Positions 22,775 to 35,658 of a DNA stretch of 64,000 nt are shown here, piece by piece (within the stretch, counting starts at the first letter, position 1; each line of letters opens with the position of its first letter). The DNA is from Chelonoidis abingdonii (Eukaryota; Chordata; Testudines; Testudinidae), in assembly GCF_003597395.2 (NCBI RefSeq), contig NC_133777.1, positions 9,855,361-9,919,360 on the forward strand, read 5' to 3'. The notes under the pieces are model-generated. The model did not search any database. It saw only the letters and a program-made list of their open reading frames with translations, and was not told the origin of the DNA. A program made the translations under genes and the position numbers.

Positions 22775-25653
22775 GGAATAACCAATATCCTGAGCTACAT
22801 ATGACATAACTTTCTTTTTAAATGCCAATATATCAGGAGGTTGCTTAGATATTTTTCAGCAGAGAAAACTATATACATTTTAAATGAAGTTAATATTTTA
22901 GCTCTTAATTCAACGGAATGGCATTTTTTTCCCATGTGGAGATTTTTTTTAATTAAATTGATTTATCATGTACAATAAGAAGGTGACGTGAAATTCTATC
23001 TTTATGCATCTTGATTAGTAAAGCTCAGTGCAGTGAACTTTTTTTATTCAATGAAATTAACACTGACAACTGTGGATTAAAAGCTATCAGGCATTAAACT
23101 ATGAAACCTTCACTTCTTTTTACTTCCATTAAACAAAAAGATTTTGCAAACTACTTGCCCATTAAATTATCAATAATGTATCAGTTTACCCCTGCTAATG
23201 GAAGTCTAAATAGTCAACATGTTGTGAAGACACAACTCACAAGGTCATATTTCCACCCCTCTAATCAAAATGGTATCTTAGCAAAAAAAAAAAAAAAATC
23301 ATAGTACTGTATTGTTTGTCTACTGAGTCAGTTTAGACAATATTGCCAAATCTACGGGGTGGGGGGGAGGAAGGCAATTTATGCAGGCCCTGGCACACAA
23401 TTAAAATGCTAGCATGACATTCACTGCTCATGCTTGAGTGCTGTATTCTGTGGGGGGTATCACCTGCTTATCCAAGTACTTTTATGTATCCCCATCACCA
23501 TAGTGCCTGAATGCCACCCAAGTATTTGAAAAAGAAATCAAAATAATCAACGCTCTTCCCAGCCTAAAGGAGAAATAGCTTGACTTGTTTATAGTTTGTG
23601 TAGCTGGACAGTACAGAAATTATTGAGGAAAAGCAAAGTCAAAGAGGTGAGGGGATTTTGCATTTAGTTCTGAAAGTGGTTAATTCGATAGTAATTATTA
23701 TCTCGAGGCATTGACATCCATAGTCTAGGTTCAGCTCCAGTGAAAATTCTGTCTCCTGCACACACAGGAAGAACCTGAACCTTTTAAGGGCATTTCCATT
23801 CACCTCTGCAGCCTCTTGGAAACGGGATATAAATATTTTTTGATCAGTGCTATCAAATACCATGGAGAACTACTGCAGAATGAATATGGATGTATTTCCC
23901 ATGTCTGAGGGGAGGATCAGGTCATCCATCAAAGCAACAAGTGCTGTCTATTTATTGTGCACTGGCCTGAAGCTTGACTGAGAAGAAAGATTCAGGATAC
24001 GGGCAACTGACAGGTGGAGCTGGAGACAGAGACTGTTTTTTTGCTACCCTCTTGATTAGTTTTATGAGATGCTTCATGCTATCTGAGCTCTGTGGTGATA
24101 ACCTAAGGCCCTGGGGAAATCAAGAAGTCTCCCTGGCATCTCCACCCTAGAGGGGGCACATCACAGTTTCCTCTCTCTTCCTATTTAACAAGAAACCTCC
24201 ATCCACTATTTCACTGAATCCCTCTATCAGCACACTTATCAGTATACAACTTATTCCACCCGCTTACATCCCCTCCAGGGACCCATCCGGCTGGCATGAC
24301 AGAGTAGTGTCAGGAAGATGAGGGTAGGGTAGTTTGCCGAGTGTAACCTCTTATAATAGAACAGCTTTGTTGGGGATCCCGGCTGACTCAGTCTCTGTTT
24401 TGCAACAGTATAGCAGGAGATTAAAAGGCTAAGGCAATCTAATTACAGAGGAGATGAGAAAATGATAAACTGTTGGTCAGTTGTAGACATGCATGATGAT
24501 ACTGTATAAAACTAATTGCCTGATTTTCTTTCTTGTAATGCTCTATTCCTCAGTAAGGAGCCACAGTGAAACAACATTTTAATGCACACTGCTATAATAA
24601 TTTACTACACGTATTTGGGTAACAGGCAGTATAAAAGGAAGCATTCAGTTCAGCTTCCAAGGATTCTGACTGCAAATATCCAGTAATAACTCCGTGTGTT
24701 GGGAGCTATTGGCCAGTTCACTTTTTCCCTGATCTTAACACTTATACTAGGTTAGGAAAAATAAAGAGCAAAATGTATATGATGTTTTCCTCATTTTAAG
24801 ATTTTTTTTAAGTAAAATGTTTACAAAGTTAATCTACACTGGGTTTTGGAAGTGTGTTGTGTCCTACTGTCTGCAGGGGCTGCTGGGAAAATAGCATTTG
24901 CAGCTGTCTACCAGCAGTCACTGAAATTTACAAGTGTTCCAATAAACTCTGCTTCTGGCGGCTGTTTGCTCCCATTCTGGTTCCCATGGCAACAGGTGAT
25001 GGATTGCCAAAAATGAGAAATGATTCTTTAAAATAATCAGTCTTTTGAACCAGCATCTATTATAAAAGCACCTCACTCTTCTTCCCGTATTCCCAAGGGA
25101 GTGGGAATAAGAACACATGGCAGCTGGAAGCCAGAAACAAAGTTGTTAGAACTCTTGCAAATGTCATTGGTTGCTGAATGACAACTGCAAATGCAGTTTC
25201 ATCAACACCACTAAGAGACTTTAGCAAACAGTATCTTTTAAAGTGTGTATTTGAACTTTCAGAGAAAGAGTATATAAATTATTATTATATTTTGACTGAT
25301 TTCAGTAAGGTACCCCCTAATCGTGTGTGAGAGTAGCCCACCAATCATAGGCTTCTTTTAAACCATTCCCTCCCACTCTGTCCCCACCTCTGCCTTGAGA
25401 ATTGTAATAGCCAGTAATGTGTATTCCTACAAAAGGTAGGAAGTTGCCTGAAATGAGTATCTACATAATCAGGTATCTGTAACCCATGTCCTTCCTCATT
25501 CTCCCCGCTTTGTAATGTATGTCACATCCTTATGTCTCCATCAAGCCTATCATTTAGTCCCTAATCCTGCAAACACACATACAACTTCACACAAATGCAT
25601 AAGAGTTTGCAGAGTCAGAGCCTTATATTGTAGGCTCCTCAGGTCAGGAACTC
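22775..25653. other. Long unassigned non-coding stretch
   Basis: No gene recognised. It includes A tracts near 23283 and 23355 (G-rich), and an X-box-like site at 24980-24993. Sequence at 23640-24330 may be an eroded LINE, but I cannot support a family. Confidence 0.5.
24980..24993. promoter_or_regulatory. X-box-like (RFX) site
   Basis: GTTCCCATGGCAAC differs at one base from the palindromic RFX consensus GTTGCCATGGCAAC. Chance occurrence cannot be excluded. Confidence 0.35.
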
Positions 25654-25666
25654 ATTGTGATGCTGG

Positions 25667-25905
25667 GTCATCTTAATTATCACTTCAAAAGTTTTTTTTT
25701 CTCCTGCTGATGATAGCTCATCTCAATTGATTAGACTTTTCCTGTTGGTATGCATACTTCCACCTTTTCATGTTCTCTGTATGTATAAATATCTCCTGTC
25801 TGTGTGTACTATTCTATGCATCCGAAGAAGTGAGCTGCAGCTCACGAAAGCTCATGCTGAAATAAATTTGTTAGTCTCTAAGGTGCAACAAGTACTCCTG
25901 TTCTT
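25667..25905 (+). mobile_element. Penelope-like 3' end with 13-bp TSD
   Basis: Bounded by perfect 13-bp repeats ATTGTGATGCTGG at 25654-25666 and 25906-25918. The ribozyme-like segment has CCGAAGA (25822-25828; the core U4 is changed to C), a perfect stem II GTGAGCT/AGCTCAC (25830-25845), GAAA (25846-25849) and GCTCATGC. It ends TTAGTCTCTAAGGTGCAAC and TACTCCTGTTCTT. The 5' half is unique relative to the other copies here. Confidence 0.8.
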
Positions 25906-25918
25906 ATTGTGATGCTGG

Positions 25919-28299
25919 CAGATCAAGTGCCAACTCATGCCAAGGTCCTTAGGCCCCAGCTGAACACTGATGAATGCAAAGCTGGAAACCAGTCTCGCTC
26001 ACTTGTGTGTTAGTATTATAAAAATAGGTATTAGATGTATAAAATTGTGTTTAGACTTTATGAAATGTTTGTAGGATACGGCATGTATTAATCTGACTTA
26101 GCATGTACACCATGTTACCAGGTTATATCAAGTGTTTGCATTGTAAGTCTCCGTAATTGCATAACTCACTAAACAGGAAAGAAGCATTAATTAACGTAAC
26201 GGCAGAGCTCCTCCAGAAGGTGTTAGGACCAACACATAAGAAAGTTCATGGAAACCAAACGAGCCATCATGAAAAATCAAAGGAAAGACTTTTTTGATTG
26301 CATTCCTCCCCCGACACCCCATGAAGAACAGACCCACAGTGAACATATCTCATCAGCTTGAACTCTGGGAGGAAGGGAATAAAACAAGAAGAAACTGGGT
26401 CTCTATGCTGCTTGGACTTTGAGTGGGCAAGATTTCTAAGCATAAGCAAAGGATTCTCAGTGTTTGGCCTGGGTTAACCCTAGAGGACTTCTAGAGCTTT
26501 CATATTACAGCAGCTTCTATTACTCTTGCCTGGGTGGCAAGATAGACCAGAGTACCACAGGGGTCTGTCTGTGACTCCATGTTAAGGCTGTTAAAATGCT
26601 TGAGGAATTCACACTCGATACTTTGTTGGTGAAATATAAGCAGAGAACTCACAACCAGTTTGGGGTTTGTAACCTGCTTCTTAAGAATCTGCCCAGACGT
26701 TGGTATGCACACTCCTGAGCCACTTGAGACAGTTTGACCCCCATCTCGCTTGTGATTTTTTTGAAATGTTATCAAACTTGTGACTTTTGTAAAGTGGCAA
26801 ATAGTAAGCTCATGCAATATATAAATATGTGCACACACATTCACAAAAGAGGGGACAGTTTTAACTTGCATCAGTGCAATGGATTTCTACATGAGTATTT
26901 TGAGGCAATGTTTTTCTCACTTTTAATTGTTAGGCTCCATCAAAAGGTTTCACCAGAGAAAAGAGTCATAATTCTCCTACAGATCACACAGACCCATGAA
27001 ATCTCAGACAAGGCAGTTACAATTTATTTATATTCATTTTGAATCTGCTAGATGAAGGCCAGACACAAAACAGCTAGAGATTCCACTCAGAACTAACGAT
27101 CAGACATAAGCCACAGGCAGGCTGCCAGCTCCTTCCTCCCTTTCCAGCTTTAATTAATGTATGGTCTCCTTCACATTTGCTTCCATGGACCAAATTCTTA
27201 ATATTCAAGCTGAATTTTGTTCAAAGTTGACCTGGCGCAAATCAACCAAAAAAGCCACAACATATCTCAAAGGTTGGTTTGTTTGTTTTTTCTGAATTAG
27301 GCTTAAAAATTTTTACATAAAAAGGAATCTTCCCCAAACTGACAGGATTCTAAATTCATTCAACAAAAATCCACATCATGTTATTACTAATTTACTCATC
27401 TTTATACATCATAAAAATATTTACTAGGTATCTGAACCAGACAGAATTTGCTTGTGTCTGCACAAGAACAAAATTAATGTCTCATCATAGTCTGCAGCAA
27501 CCAGTATTGACAGATGCATTTTACATGAGTCAGTTTCAATTAATAAAATAAAATTGGTAAACACAAGGCATTATCTAGTGTATCATTTGATATGTCACAA
27601 GCACTTTGCATCTATTTCTGTAAAAATATACCTATGTGAGGTGGTCATAAGCGTATAGATCTGGAGTATTTCAACTTTTCAGGCATGACCCAAGACTCTT
27701 CTGTTTGCACAACCAACTCCCAAAAATGGCGGTTGCAAAAACAGCCAAGCAAACTTTGGTTACAATAAGAATAATCCACTTGCAGAAAGCACAATACATG
27801 AGGGTGATGTAGATATCCAATCATCTCTAAAAGAAATAATGCTTTTATAAAAACTACAATTTGATGTAGTTATTTGCCTTAATCTTAAATAATTCTGATA
27901 ACATAAATCATAGGAGTGAAACTCAAATCCCATAATCTTCCTACCTACAAACTGGAGAATCTTTCTTGAAAAGACATATCACGGATACTCTTTGAAAGAG
28001 GATTGTTAGGCATTCTCTTTTGACAGTTTATATTTACTCTCAAAATCCATTTGCCTCTAAGTGCCTATACAAACTTGTAAATCAACTTCCTAACCTAAAG
28101 AGAGTTAACTGAATCATCTTTAATGATAAACGCTTCTGTCTAATGAGGATTAGCTTCCCATCCTCCTTACTTCCACCAGCTCCACATCTATGGTTAACAA
28201 ACTGTGGCAATACACACACAATGCTGATCTCTATTTAGTATTCTGTACTGAAATTCAGTAATGGCATATTCTCCTGCACTGTGTTGCTCTAAACCATCA
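25919..28299. other. Unassigned non-coding sequence
   Basis: 2.4 kb with no recognisable gene. Overlapping open stretches at 26500-26871 (minus) and 26734-27042 (plus) have no domain. Confidence 0.55.
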
Positions 28300-29102
28300 G
28301 AAGTTTATGAAAAATGAATCCTGTCAAACTACCTTGATATCTTTTTTTTTATGAGATTACAGGTTTAGTTGATAAATGTAATTGTGTTGATGCAATATAC
28401 TTAGACTTCTGTAAGGCAACTGATTGGTACGGCATAACATTTTTATTCTAATTTTTAAGGATATAAAGTTAACAGCATGCATTAAATGGATTTAAAAACT
28501 AGCTAACTGATAGGTCTCAAAATGTAATTGTGAGCAGGTGTGTTTCCAGTGGAGCCCCCTTAGGAATCGATTCTTGGCTCTATGATATTTAATATATTTG
28601 TTAATAACCTGGAAGAAAAACACAAAATCATCACAGATAAAATTTGCAGATGACGCAAAAATTGGGGAAGTGGAAAATAACAAAGAGGACAGGTCAGTGA
28701 ATCAGAACAATCTAGATTGCTTGGAAAAATGGAAGCAAGCGAACAATGTGTGTTTTAATATGGCCAACTGTAAATGTATACGTCTAGGAACAAAGAATGT
28801 AAGCCATACTTACAGAATGGGGGAGTCTGTCCTGGGAAGCAATGACTCTGAATAAGATTTGGGGTTTGTGGTGGATAATCAGCTGGAACATAAGATCCCA
28901 GTGTGACTCTGTGGCCAAAAAAACTAATGTCATTCTGGGATGCATAAACGGGAATCTTGAGTAGGAATAGAGGTTATTTTACTTCTATATTTGGTACAGG
29001 TGTGACCACTGCTGGAATACTGTCCAGTTCTGGTGCCTACAATTCAAGAAGGATGTTGATAAATTGGAGAAGGTTCAGAGAAGAGCCATGAGAATGATTA
29101 AG
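28300..29102 (+). mobile_element. CR1 LINE, RT and C-terminal part
   Basis: Eroded ORF2. Near 28395 is an LDF-type motif A; at 28636 KFADDAKIG supplies the RT catalytic FADD motif, inside a 258-base open frame (28598-28855). It continues to GTTCAGAGAAGAGCCATGAG at 29074, where another CR1 is inserted, and resumes at 29752. In-frame stops make it inactive. Confidence 0.85.
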
Positions 29103-29751
29103 AACATAAAAACATAAGAATGGCCATACTGGATCAGACCAAAGGTCCATCTAGCCCAGTATCCTGTCTTCCAACAGTGGCCAATGCAGGTGCCCCAGAG
29201 GGAATGAACATTACAGGTAATCGTCAAGTGATCTATTCTTTGTCACCCATTCCCAGCTTCTGGCAAACAGAGGTTAGGAACATCATCTCTGCCCATCCTG
29301 GCTAATCTCATTAATGGACCTAGCCTCCATGCATTTATCTAGTTCTTATTTGAACCCTGTTATAGTCTTGGCCTTCACAACATCCTCTGGCGAAAAGTTC
29401 CATAGGTTGACTGTGCGTTGTGTGAAAAAATACTTCCTTTTGTTTGTTTTAAACCTGCTGCCTGTTAATTTCATGTGATGACCCCTAGTTCTTGTGTTAT
29501 GAGAAGGAATAAATTGCACTTCCTTATTTACTTTCTCCACACCAGTCATGATTTTAAAGACTATCGTATCTCCCTCCCCACCCCCCCGGCCGTCTCTTTC
29601 CCAAGCTGAAAAGTCCCAGTCTTATCAGTCTTTCGTTGTGTGGAAGCTGTTCCATAACCTTAATCATTTTTGTTGCCCTTTTCTGAATCTTTTCCAATTC
29701 CAATATATCTTTTTTGAGATGGGACGCCCACAGCTGCTGGCAGTATTCAAG
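29103..29751 (-). mobile_element. Younger CR1 3' end inserted in CR1
   Basis: On the minus strand it ends in GACCTTTGGTCTGATCCAG, then TATGGCCATTCTTATGTTTT, the CR1 tail of a different subfamily. The host CR1 is split within GATTAAG: 29096-29102 and GATTAAAG at 29752-29759. The intact parallel copy at 37200 (GATTAAGAGATTGG) shows the empty site. It looks younger than its host (longer intact phrases). Confidence 0.88.
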
Positions 29752-30115
29752 GATTAAAGGATTAGAAAATATGCCTCATAGTTATAGACTCAAGGAGCTC
29801 TATCTATGTTAATAATGAGCTCTTCATTCTAGCTGAGAAAGGTATAACATGATCCAATGGCTGGAAGTTGAAGCCAGAGAAATTCAGACTGGAAATAAGG
29901 CATTAATTTTTGACACAGAGGGCAATTAACCACTGGAACAATTTACCAAGGTTCATGGTGGATTCTGCATCACTGACCCATTTTTAAATCAAGATTGGAT
30001 TTTTTTTAATATATACCCTAGGAATTATATTGAAGAAGTTCTTCTATTGCTTCTGTTATACAGGTCAAACTAGATGATCACAATGGCCCCTTCTGGCCTT
30101 GGAATCTGTGACTAC
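29752..30115 (+). mobile_element. CR1 LINE 3' part, continuation
   Basis: Continuation of 28300-29102 after the nested CR1: GGATTAGAAAATATGCCTC, ATCCAATGGCTGGAAGTTG and the tail AAACTAGATGATCACAATGG, ending near 30115. Confidence 0.85.
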
Positions 30116-31399
30116 TGAAGACGGCACTGAAGGATTTCCAGGTACAGTTTGATCTAAGAAGCCCATCACAGTAAATGCCCCAAGAATTCACTTTTTTTCT
30201 ACAAGTGTACTTGCACTTTTTAGTTCTAGTACAAATGTAAAGTAGTCTATCAGAGTCCTTCCATGTAATGGAATGAAATAATGTCTGACCTATAAATTTA
30301 ATATCCAGTGAAGAACATATTCCAGAAGATACTATGAGCAAAGGGATGAACCTACATTCCCTAGGACAGAGAGATGGAATCCTGTCAATTCAGCCTGAGA
30401 TAATAATCCCAGCTTCTTTTATTCTGAAGTATTAGTGTCCTTCTTCCACCACATATAATAGCAAACCATTTGCACTAGTTTTCTGACTATCTAGCACTGC
30501 TCAAGCTGTACCTGTGTTAGAGCAAAATTTGGGTGATTTCCCTATAATTTTCAGAGTAGATGCCGTAGAGGAATAACAACAAAACTTTATATCAGCTGTT
30601 TTCTAGTCCTGGCTGGACCTTGGAAGGGAAAGTACTCTATGCAGCATTTGGCAAACAAAAGGGGTACTCATGAGTTTAAGGAGATAATTCCATGACCCTC
30701 CCTCCCCCCGCCAAAGAAAATACATCTCCCGAGTACTAAAAGAAGTTGTTTTTAAACTGTATGTGAAGTCTATACAACTGCATATATACTGAGACAGCCC
30801 AGATTATTCTGGTACTGTACCGTCATCTGTCTTGCTCAAAAGGGCTGCCCATTCCAATTCATAATTGTAGATTTAGAAGCTCTGTTAAAAAAAGTTAAGT
30901 ATTATTCAGCTAACTCACTAAAGACTTGGCAATCTCGGAATTTATTGTTGATTATATATACATGCTAATTATCACAGTTTTAATTAAAGTATTATCTGGT
31001 GCATGTGAAATGCAATTATGCGCAACCAGTGTAAGTTGTGTAACAGGCTAATATTTGTAGAGAAATGCATTGTCGGCAATGCATCTGCTCATGTAAAATG
31101 AAGTGATGTTTGTTTTCAGATGAAAAATCTGTACATGGAACATTACACACTGAGCTGTCACCATCAAGGCAAAACATTCTAACCTAGATTCAAAGCCTAA
31201 TAAGTAATTTTCAGATTTTTTTCACCCTGGTCATCTTCTACATTGAAGTATTTGATTAGAGCTATAGTTATAGGGATCGGTCTTAAAATCGTCACTGTTT
31301 TGCCTTAGCAAGGAGACAACAAAACTGCAGTAATTTTAACTACATACAAAGGCATATGTAAAGATTTTAATAGCAACAACAGGCACATGAACAAAGGAA
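30116..31399. other. Unassigned non-coding sequence
   Basis: No gene. The 30890-31110 stretch is rich in TAATTA-like sites and holds a hairpin ATGCATTG-TCGG-CAATGCAT at 31065-31084. Whether it is conserved cannot be told from one sequence. Confidence 0.5.
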
Positions 31400-32148
31400 T
31401 TTCCACACTGGAACAGACCACTGGTTTATTAATTATTTTTATACAGTACCCTCTATAGTCCAGTTTACTCTCTATGACAATGTCAGATGTACTATACAGA
31501 AGAAACTCTAAGCCCCTCTATAACTGTACTTAATCAAGTATACATTACTATACCATTGGGGAGTGATGTAGAATTTTTCTTGAACAATCAATTTATGATC
31601 ACCTTAAACTAGCCAGGATAAAAATTACAACTGCAAGTGCTGTTCTAATTCATATAAACATATAATCCTTTAAAATATTCTAAGCTATTTGCCTCAATTT
31701 TCTATGTCAGTGACTTTGAACTTTCAACTTTTTCTTATATTAGGAGCTTCTGATAAACCATTTCTATTCCACTGATTAATTGACATACATCAATCACTAG
31801 GTCTTTCTATTCTGCCACTGTGATTTTTTTCCATATGAGGCTACTAAACCTGCAGGCAGTGTTCAATGTGAGAATATACCATTATTTTATATTATGGAAA
31901 CAGAATATTGTCCATAGTCTTATCTAGTTGCCTTAGAACAAAAATGTATTTGACTGCTACAATGCCTAAAGCAAGTGTCTTCACTGAGCTGTTCACAATG
32001 ATATCTAGTTACAACGTCTTATGAGGATACAAATAATCCAGGACTCTAACAAGATGTATGAGTATTTTAAGTTCTTCCTTCTGATGCACATCACTGTGCA
32101 TCTGAATACTGAATTTTAAATGCCATCATGTTGCATGTTACCTAGTTT
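31400..32148 (-). mobile_element. Old CR1/L3-like LINE, left part, antisense
   Basis: Antisense blocks TTTGACTGCTACAATGCC, GTCTTCACTGAGCTGTTCAC and GAATTTTAAATGCCATCATG are CR1/L3-like and eroded. It is interrupted by a 240-bp hAT element and resumes at 32397. Confidence 0.65.
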
Positions 32149-32388
32149 CAGGGTGCACCAGCGCAGCAAGTAGCTTAGGCGGGCCAATGGAAAGGGGCTG
32201 CACATCCGGCTCTTCAGCGGCAATTCAGCGGTGTGTCCCTCACTCCCTCTTGGAGGGTAAGGCCTGCCGCTGAATTGCCACCGAAGAACGAAGGGGCGCG
32301 GTAGAGCTGCCGACGAATGTCGCCGATCGCGGCTTTTCTTTTCTTTTTTCCGCCGCTTAGGGCAGCAAAAACGCTGGAGCTGGCTCTG
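32149..32388. mobile_element. GC-rich hAT MITE with 8-bp TSD
   Basis: Starts CAGGGTGCACCAGCG and ends with the reverse complement of CAGAGCCAGCTCCAGCG. Perfect 8-bp repeats CCTAGTTT lie at 32141-32148 and 32389-32396. Internally, GCGGCAATTCAGCGG and CCGCTGAATTGCCACCG form a strong hairpin at about 32210-32290. It contains a T/C tract but no coding capacity; the open frames seen are artefacts of its low stop-codon density. Confidence 0.9.
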
Positions 32389-32396
32389 CCTAGTTT

Positions 32397-32770
32397 TATC
32401 ACATGCTCTGGAGTTCCTCATAATCTTCCCAACTCATGATTAACAAATGACATGTCATCAGCAATGTTGGCACTGCAATATTTCCTCTACCTCGAATTCC
32501 AAGTTGTTAATAACTGACTCAATTACTAAACTCTGGAGAAACTCACAGTTAGCTTCTCCCCATGCTGCAATTCTCCTGATCTCTTGGTAAGAACCTTAAA
32601 TAAATCCACTCTGTATAGTTTTCTAGTTGTGGGGTTTGGGGTTTTTTATTTAAGGAAATTTCTTTAAGACTTTCCTTATATTGTACCTTGAGTACCTTCA
32701 TAAGAAGATAAGGTTTTGAAAAGCAATCTCCAAATTATCTTGTAGGCCCTTCAACAAATAATGTTGAGGA
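32397..32770 (-). mobile_element. Old CR1/L3-like LINE, right part, antisense
   Basis: Continues from 32148: GACATGTCATCAGCAATG, then AATAACTGACTCAATTAC and eroded sequence to about 32770. The end is uncertain. Confidence 0.55.
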
Positions 32771-34944
32771 CCATGTATCTAAAGAGAATACAGAGGATGA
32801 AGCATATCATTCCAAAAGGTCTCTTCAGTGCCTTAACACCTCCCCCTTTCTCTTTGATTAAGCCCTATTTGTGGAGCACTTCAATAATTTCAAAGTTTCA
32901 TTCAGGGATACAGCATGCTGAGGCTTCTTTGAAGAGGGGGATCTTGAAGCAGGATCTTATCCCAGTGGGGCATCTACTTGACCCAGGGGTTCTTTCATAC
33001 TGAAAGGCATCAGGAGATTCTTCCTGTCTACTGGACCTTGAAAACTTCTGAGGAAATCCTCAAGCAACTCCTACAACTATGAGCAAACATGATCACCCCA
33101 AAATACAACAGGCCATGAGTGACATCTTTTGGGCACACTTAGGTTAGTGCTTAAAAGCACCAGGGAAGGTTAATTCAATACTAGACATTTGCTACAATAA
33201 AAAAATGTAAACATCAACCATTAGAAAATTATGTAAAATGCAGTAAAATCTCGGTGAAGAAACAAAAAAATCACAATTAATTTAACCAAATCTTTAGAGG
33301 TCAAAGAGAGGTCACCTCACAAGAAAAGCTATTTTTGCCTTTAAAATGATTATAGCAAAATAACAAAAGATGAATTAACCCAACTTGGATTCTTGCTGCC
33401 ACTATCCCAGTCAGTAACATGTGAAACAAGCATATATTACACCTGTGTCTAAATTTTTCTAAATGTAAACAAATATTCAGAAATAAACATTAACTAGCTC
33501 ACAATGGGTCTGATCCATTGAAAACCAATGGCAAGACTTCCACTGACTTTAGTAGGCTTTGCATCAGGACCACTATAAACTACTGCTGAACAAAATTTTA
33601 GTTTGAGAAACAAAGATGTTTTTATATTGGAATTTAGAAAACACCAACGATGGATATGTTTATTATAATACAAAATGAGTTGACTCATTTTAAACTTAAA
33701 ACACAGCAAAATGAACTATCATCCACCCAACCTAGTTTGCTATTTTGCAAAAAAATTCCCAGGCTGAGATCTTATAGCTAAAATATTTAATTCCTAAATG
33801 CATTGTAATAGTCCTTTCAAATTGCCTTTTAATAATTAAATATTTACCAGAGCCCTGGTAACTTCTGCTGTAATGTTAGGGTTTCTTTTTTATTATGCTA
33901 TATAAAGATTCAACAAAATTAAGTTAAAATATTTAAATATATATTTAAAAGGCCCAATCTATGGCATTATCACTAGGTATGTATGTGTACAGGGACAGGT
34001 TGACTTTATTACATATTTAAACCAAGCTTCCATTTTCAGAATTATCAAGACAGTTTGACTGAAGCTGATGAATGACAGCCACAACTTAACAGAAGTACTA
34101 ACATAGAGGCACTATCACATAAGTCAATAAAAACAAATGTGTACACAAAAAGTCCAGTAAAAATGAAAAACATTGACATTGCTATGTTCTTTCTATTACA
34201 AAAGCTAAATTTAGACAAATCTTTCTTAAAGTAATTGAAGTGAAATGGTAATAAGTTAATAGATGTTGAACTATTTAAATATGAGCAATTATGCATTATA
34301 TTGTTTTCTAAATCACCTGGGATAGAGTTTACCCCCTAGATGTAACAATTAAGATTATTATTAGGAAAGCATACTACTACAAAGCTAATGAAGAGATTTG
34401 AGATGTTTAAACCATAAACTTCACATCTCAAGGAAAACCGCACAATGAAAACAACATAGAAATGGAGATTCTGCTAACATTCTTGTCAAGTAGGCCACAG
34501 GATGCAATTTGAAGACAAGAACCTGCAATTAAGTAGGAGCCTAGCATGGTACCAAACATGCTCTTGTACTAATCTGATAAACACCAGTAGAAATTACCTC
34601 CTAGTGGAACAAAAAAACCCAGACTGACAGTCTATACATTTCATTTTCCAAGGAAGAAAAAGAAGTTACAAATGTGTAAAGGTAAAAATTCAAATAATTC
34701 AGACTTTCAGATGAGGATATTGCTGTTTTCATGTCTACTGCAAGACTGTTCCCACCTTTTGTTATGCAAGTAAATGGAGCAAGGTAAATGAACGTATGCC
34801 TGCTCTTTGTAATGCCACTGCCTGAGCTCTTTGGTCTCAGAACATAAACTAAGTTTGGAATCCTTAGTAATAATTTTCAATGTAAAAGCAACAATTGCTG
34901 GAATATGAAAGAAGCCAATTAGCCCATTAAGACAATAATGTATC
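32771..34944. other. Unassigned non-coding sequence
   Basis: No gene. Positions 33506-33572 (GGGTCTGATCCATTG ... TTTGCATCAGGACC) are a short palindromic repeat with GATC ends of the type seen widely in sauropsid DNA. Confidence 0.5.
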
Positions 34945-35658
34945 TTTTTTTTTGAAGTTATTACAAGTTTACATAAAAAGACTAGTTTGATAAAGGGACT
35001 AATGTTGATGTAATCTACTTAGACTTCTGTAATGCATTTGACTTGATACCAGAAGACGTTTTCATTAAAAAACTGGAATGATACAAAATTAACTTGAGAC
35101 ACATTAAATGGATTAAAAATTGGCGAACTCCCAAGTTTCAAAATGTAATTGTTAACACGGAATCATCATCAAACAGATGTGTTTCTAGTCAGGTTCTGCA
35201 TAAATCAGTTCTTGGCTTTATAGTATTTAACATGTTTATCAATTACCTGAAATAAAACAAAATCATGACTGGTAAAGTTTGCAAACAACACAAAAATTGG
35301 AGAAGGGGTAAATAACAAAGACAGGTCACCGATACTGAGTGATCTGGGCACAAGCAAACAATATACATTTTAATAAGACCAAATGTAAGGTCATACATTC
35401 AGGAACAAAGCACACAGGTCATACTTACAGGATGGGAGATTCTATCCTGGGAAGCAGTGACTCTGAAAAAGACTTGGGGGTTATTGTGGAAAGTCAGCTT
35501 AACATGTGCTCCCAGTGTGATGCAATGGCAAAAGGGCTAATGCAATTCTTGGATGTATAAACAGGAATATCAAGGAGGAACAGGGAGATTATATTACCTC
35601 TATATTTGGCACTGGTGCAATTGCTGATGGAATAAATGTGTCCAGTTCTGGTGTGCAT
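34945..35658 (+). mobile_element. CR1 LINE, RT part
   Basis: Parallel to 28300-29102: GTAATCTACTTAGACTTCTG at about 35010 (motif A region), and an open frame at 35339-35560 with YRMGDSILGSSDSEKDLGV, typical of the CR1 RT C-terminus. It breaks off at CCAGTTCTGGTG (35642) because of an insertion and resumes at 37139. Frameshifts and stops elsewhere. Confidence 0.85.

Noticed and set aside
23640..24330. Possible eroded LINE
   Set aside because: Some phrases look LINE-like, but I could not place RT motifs or a tail.
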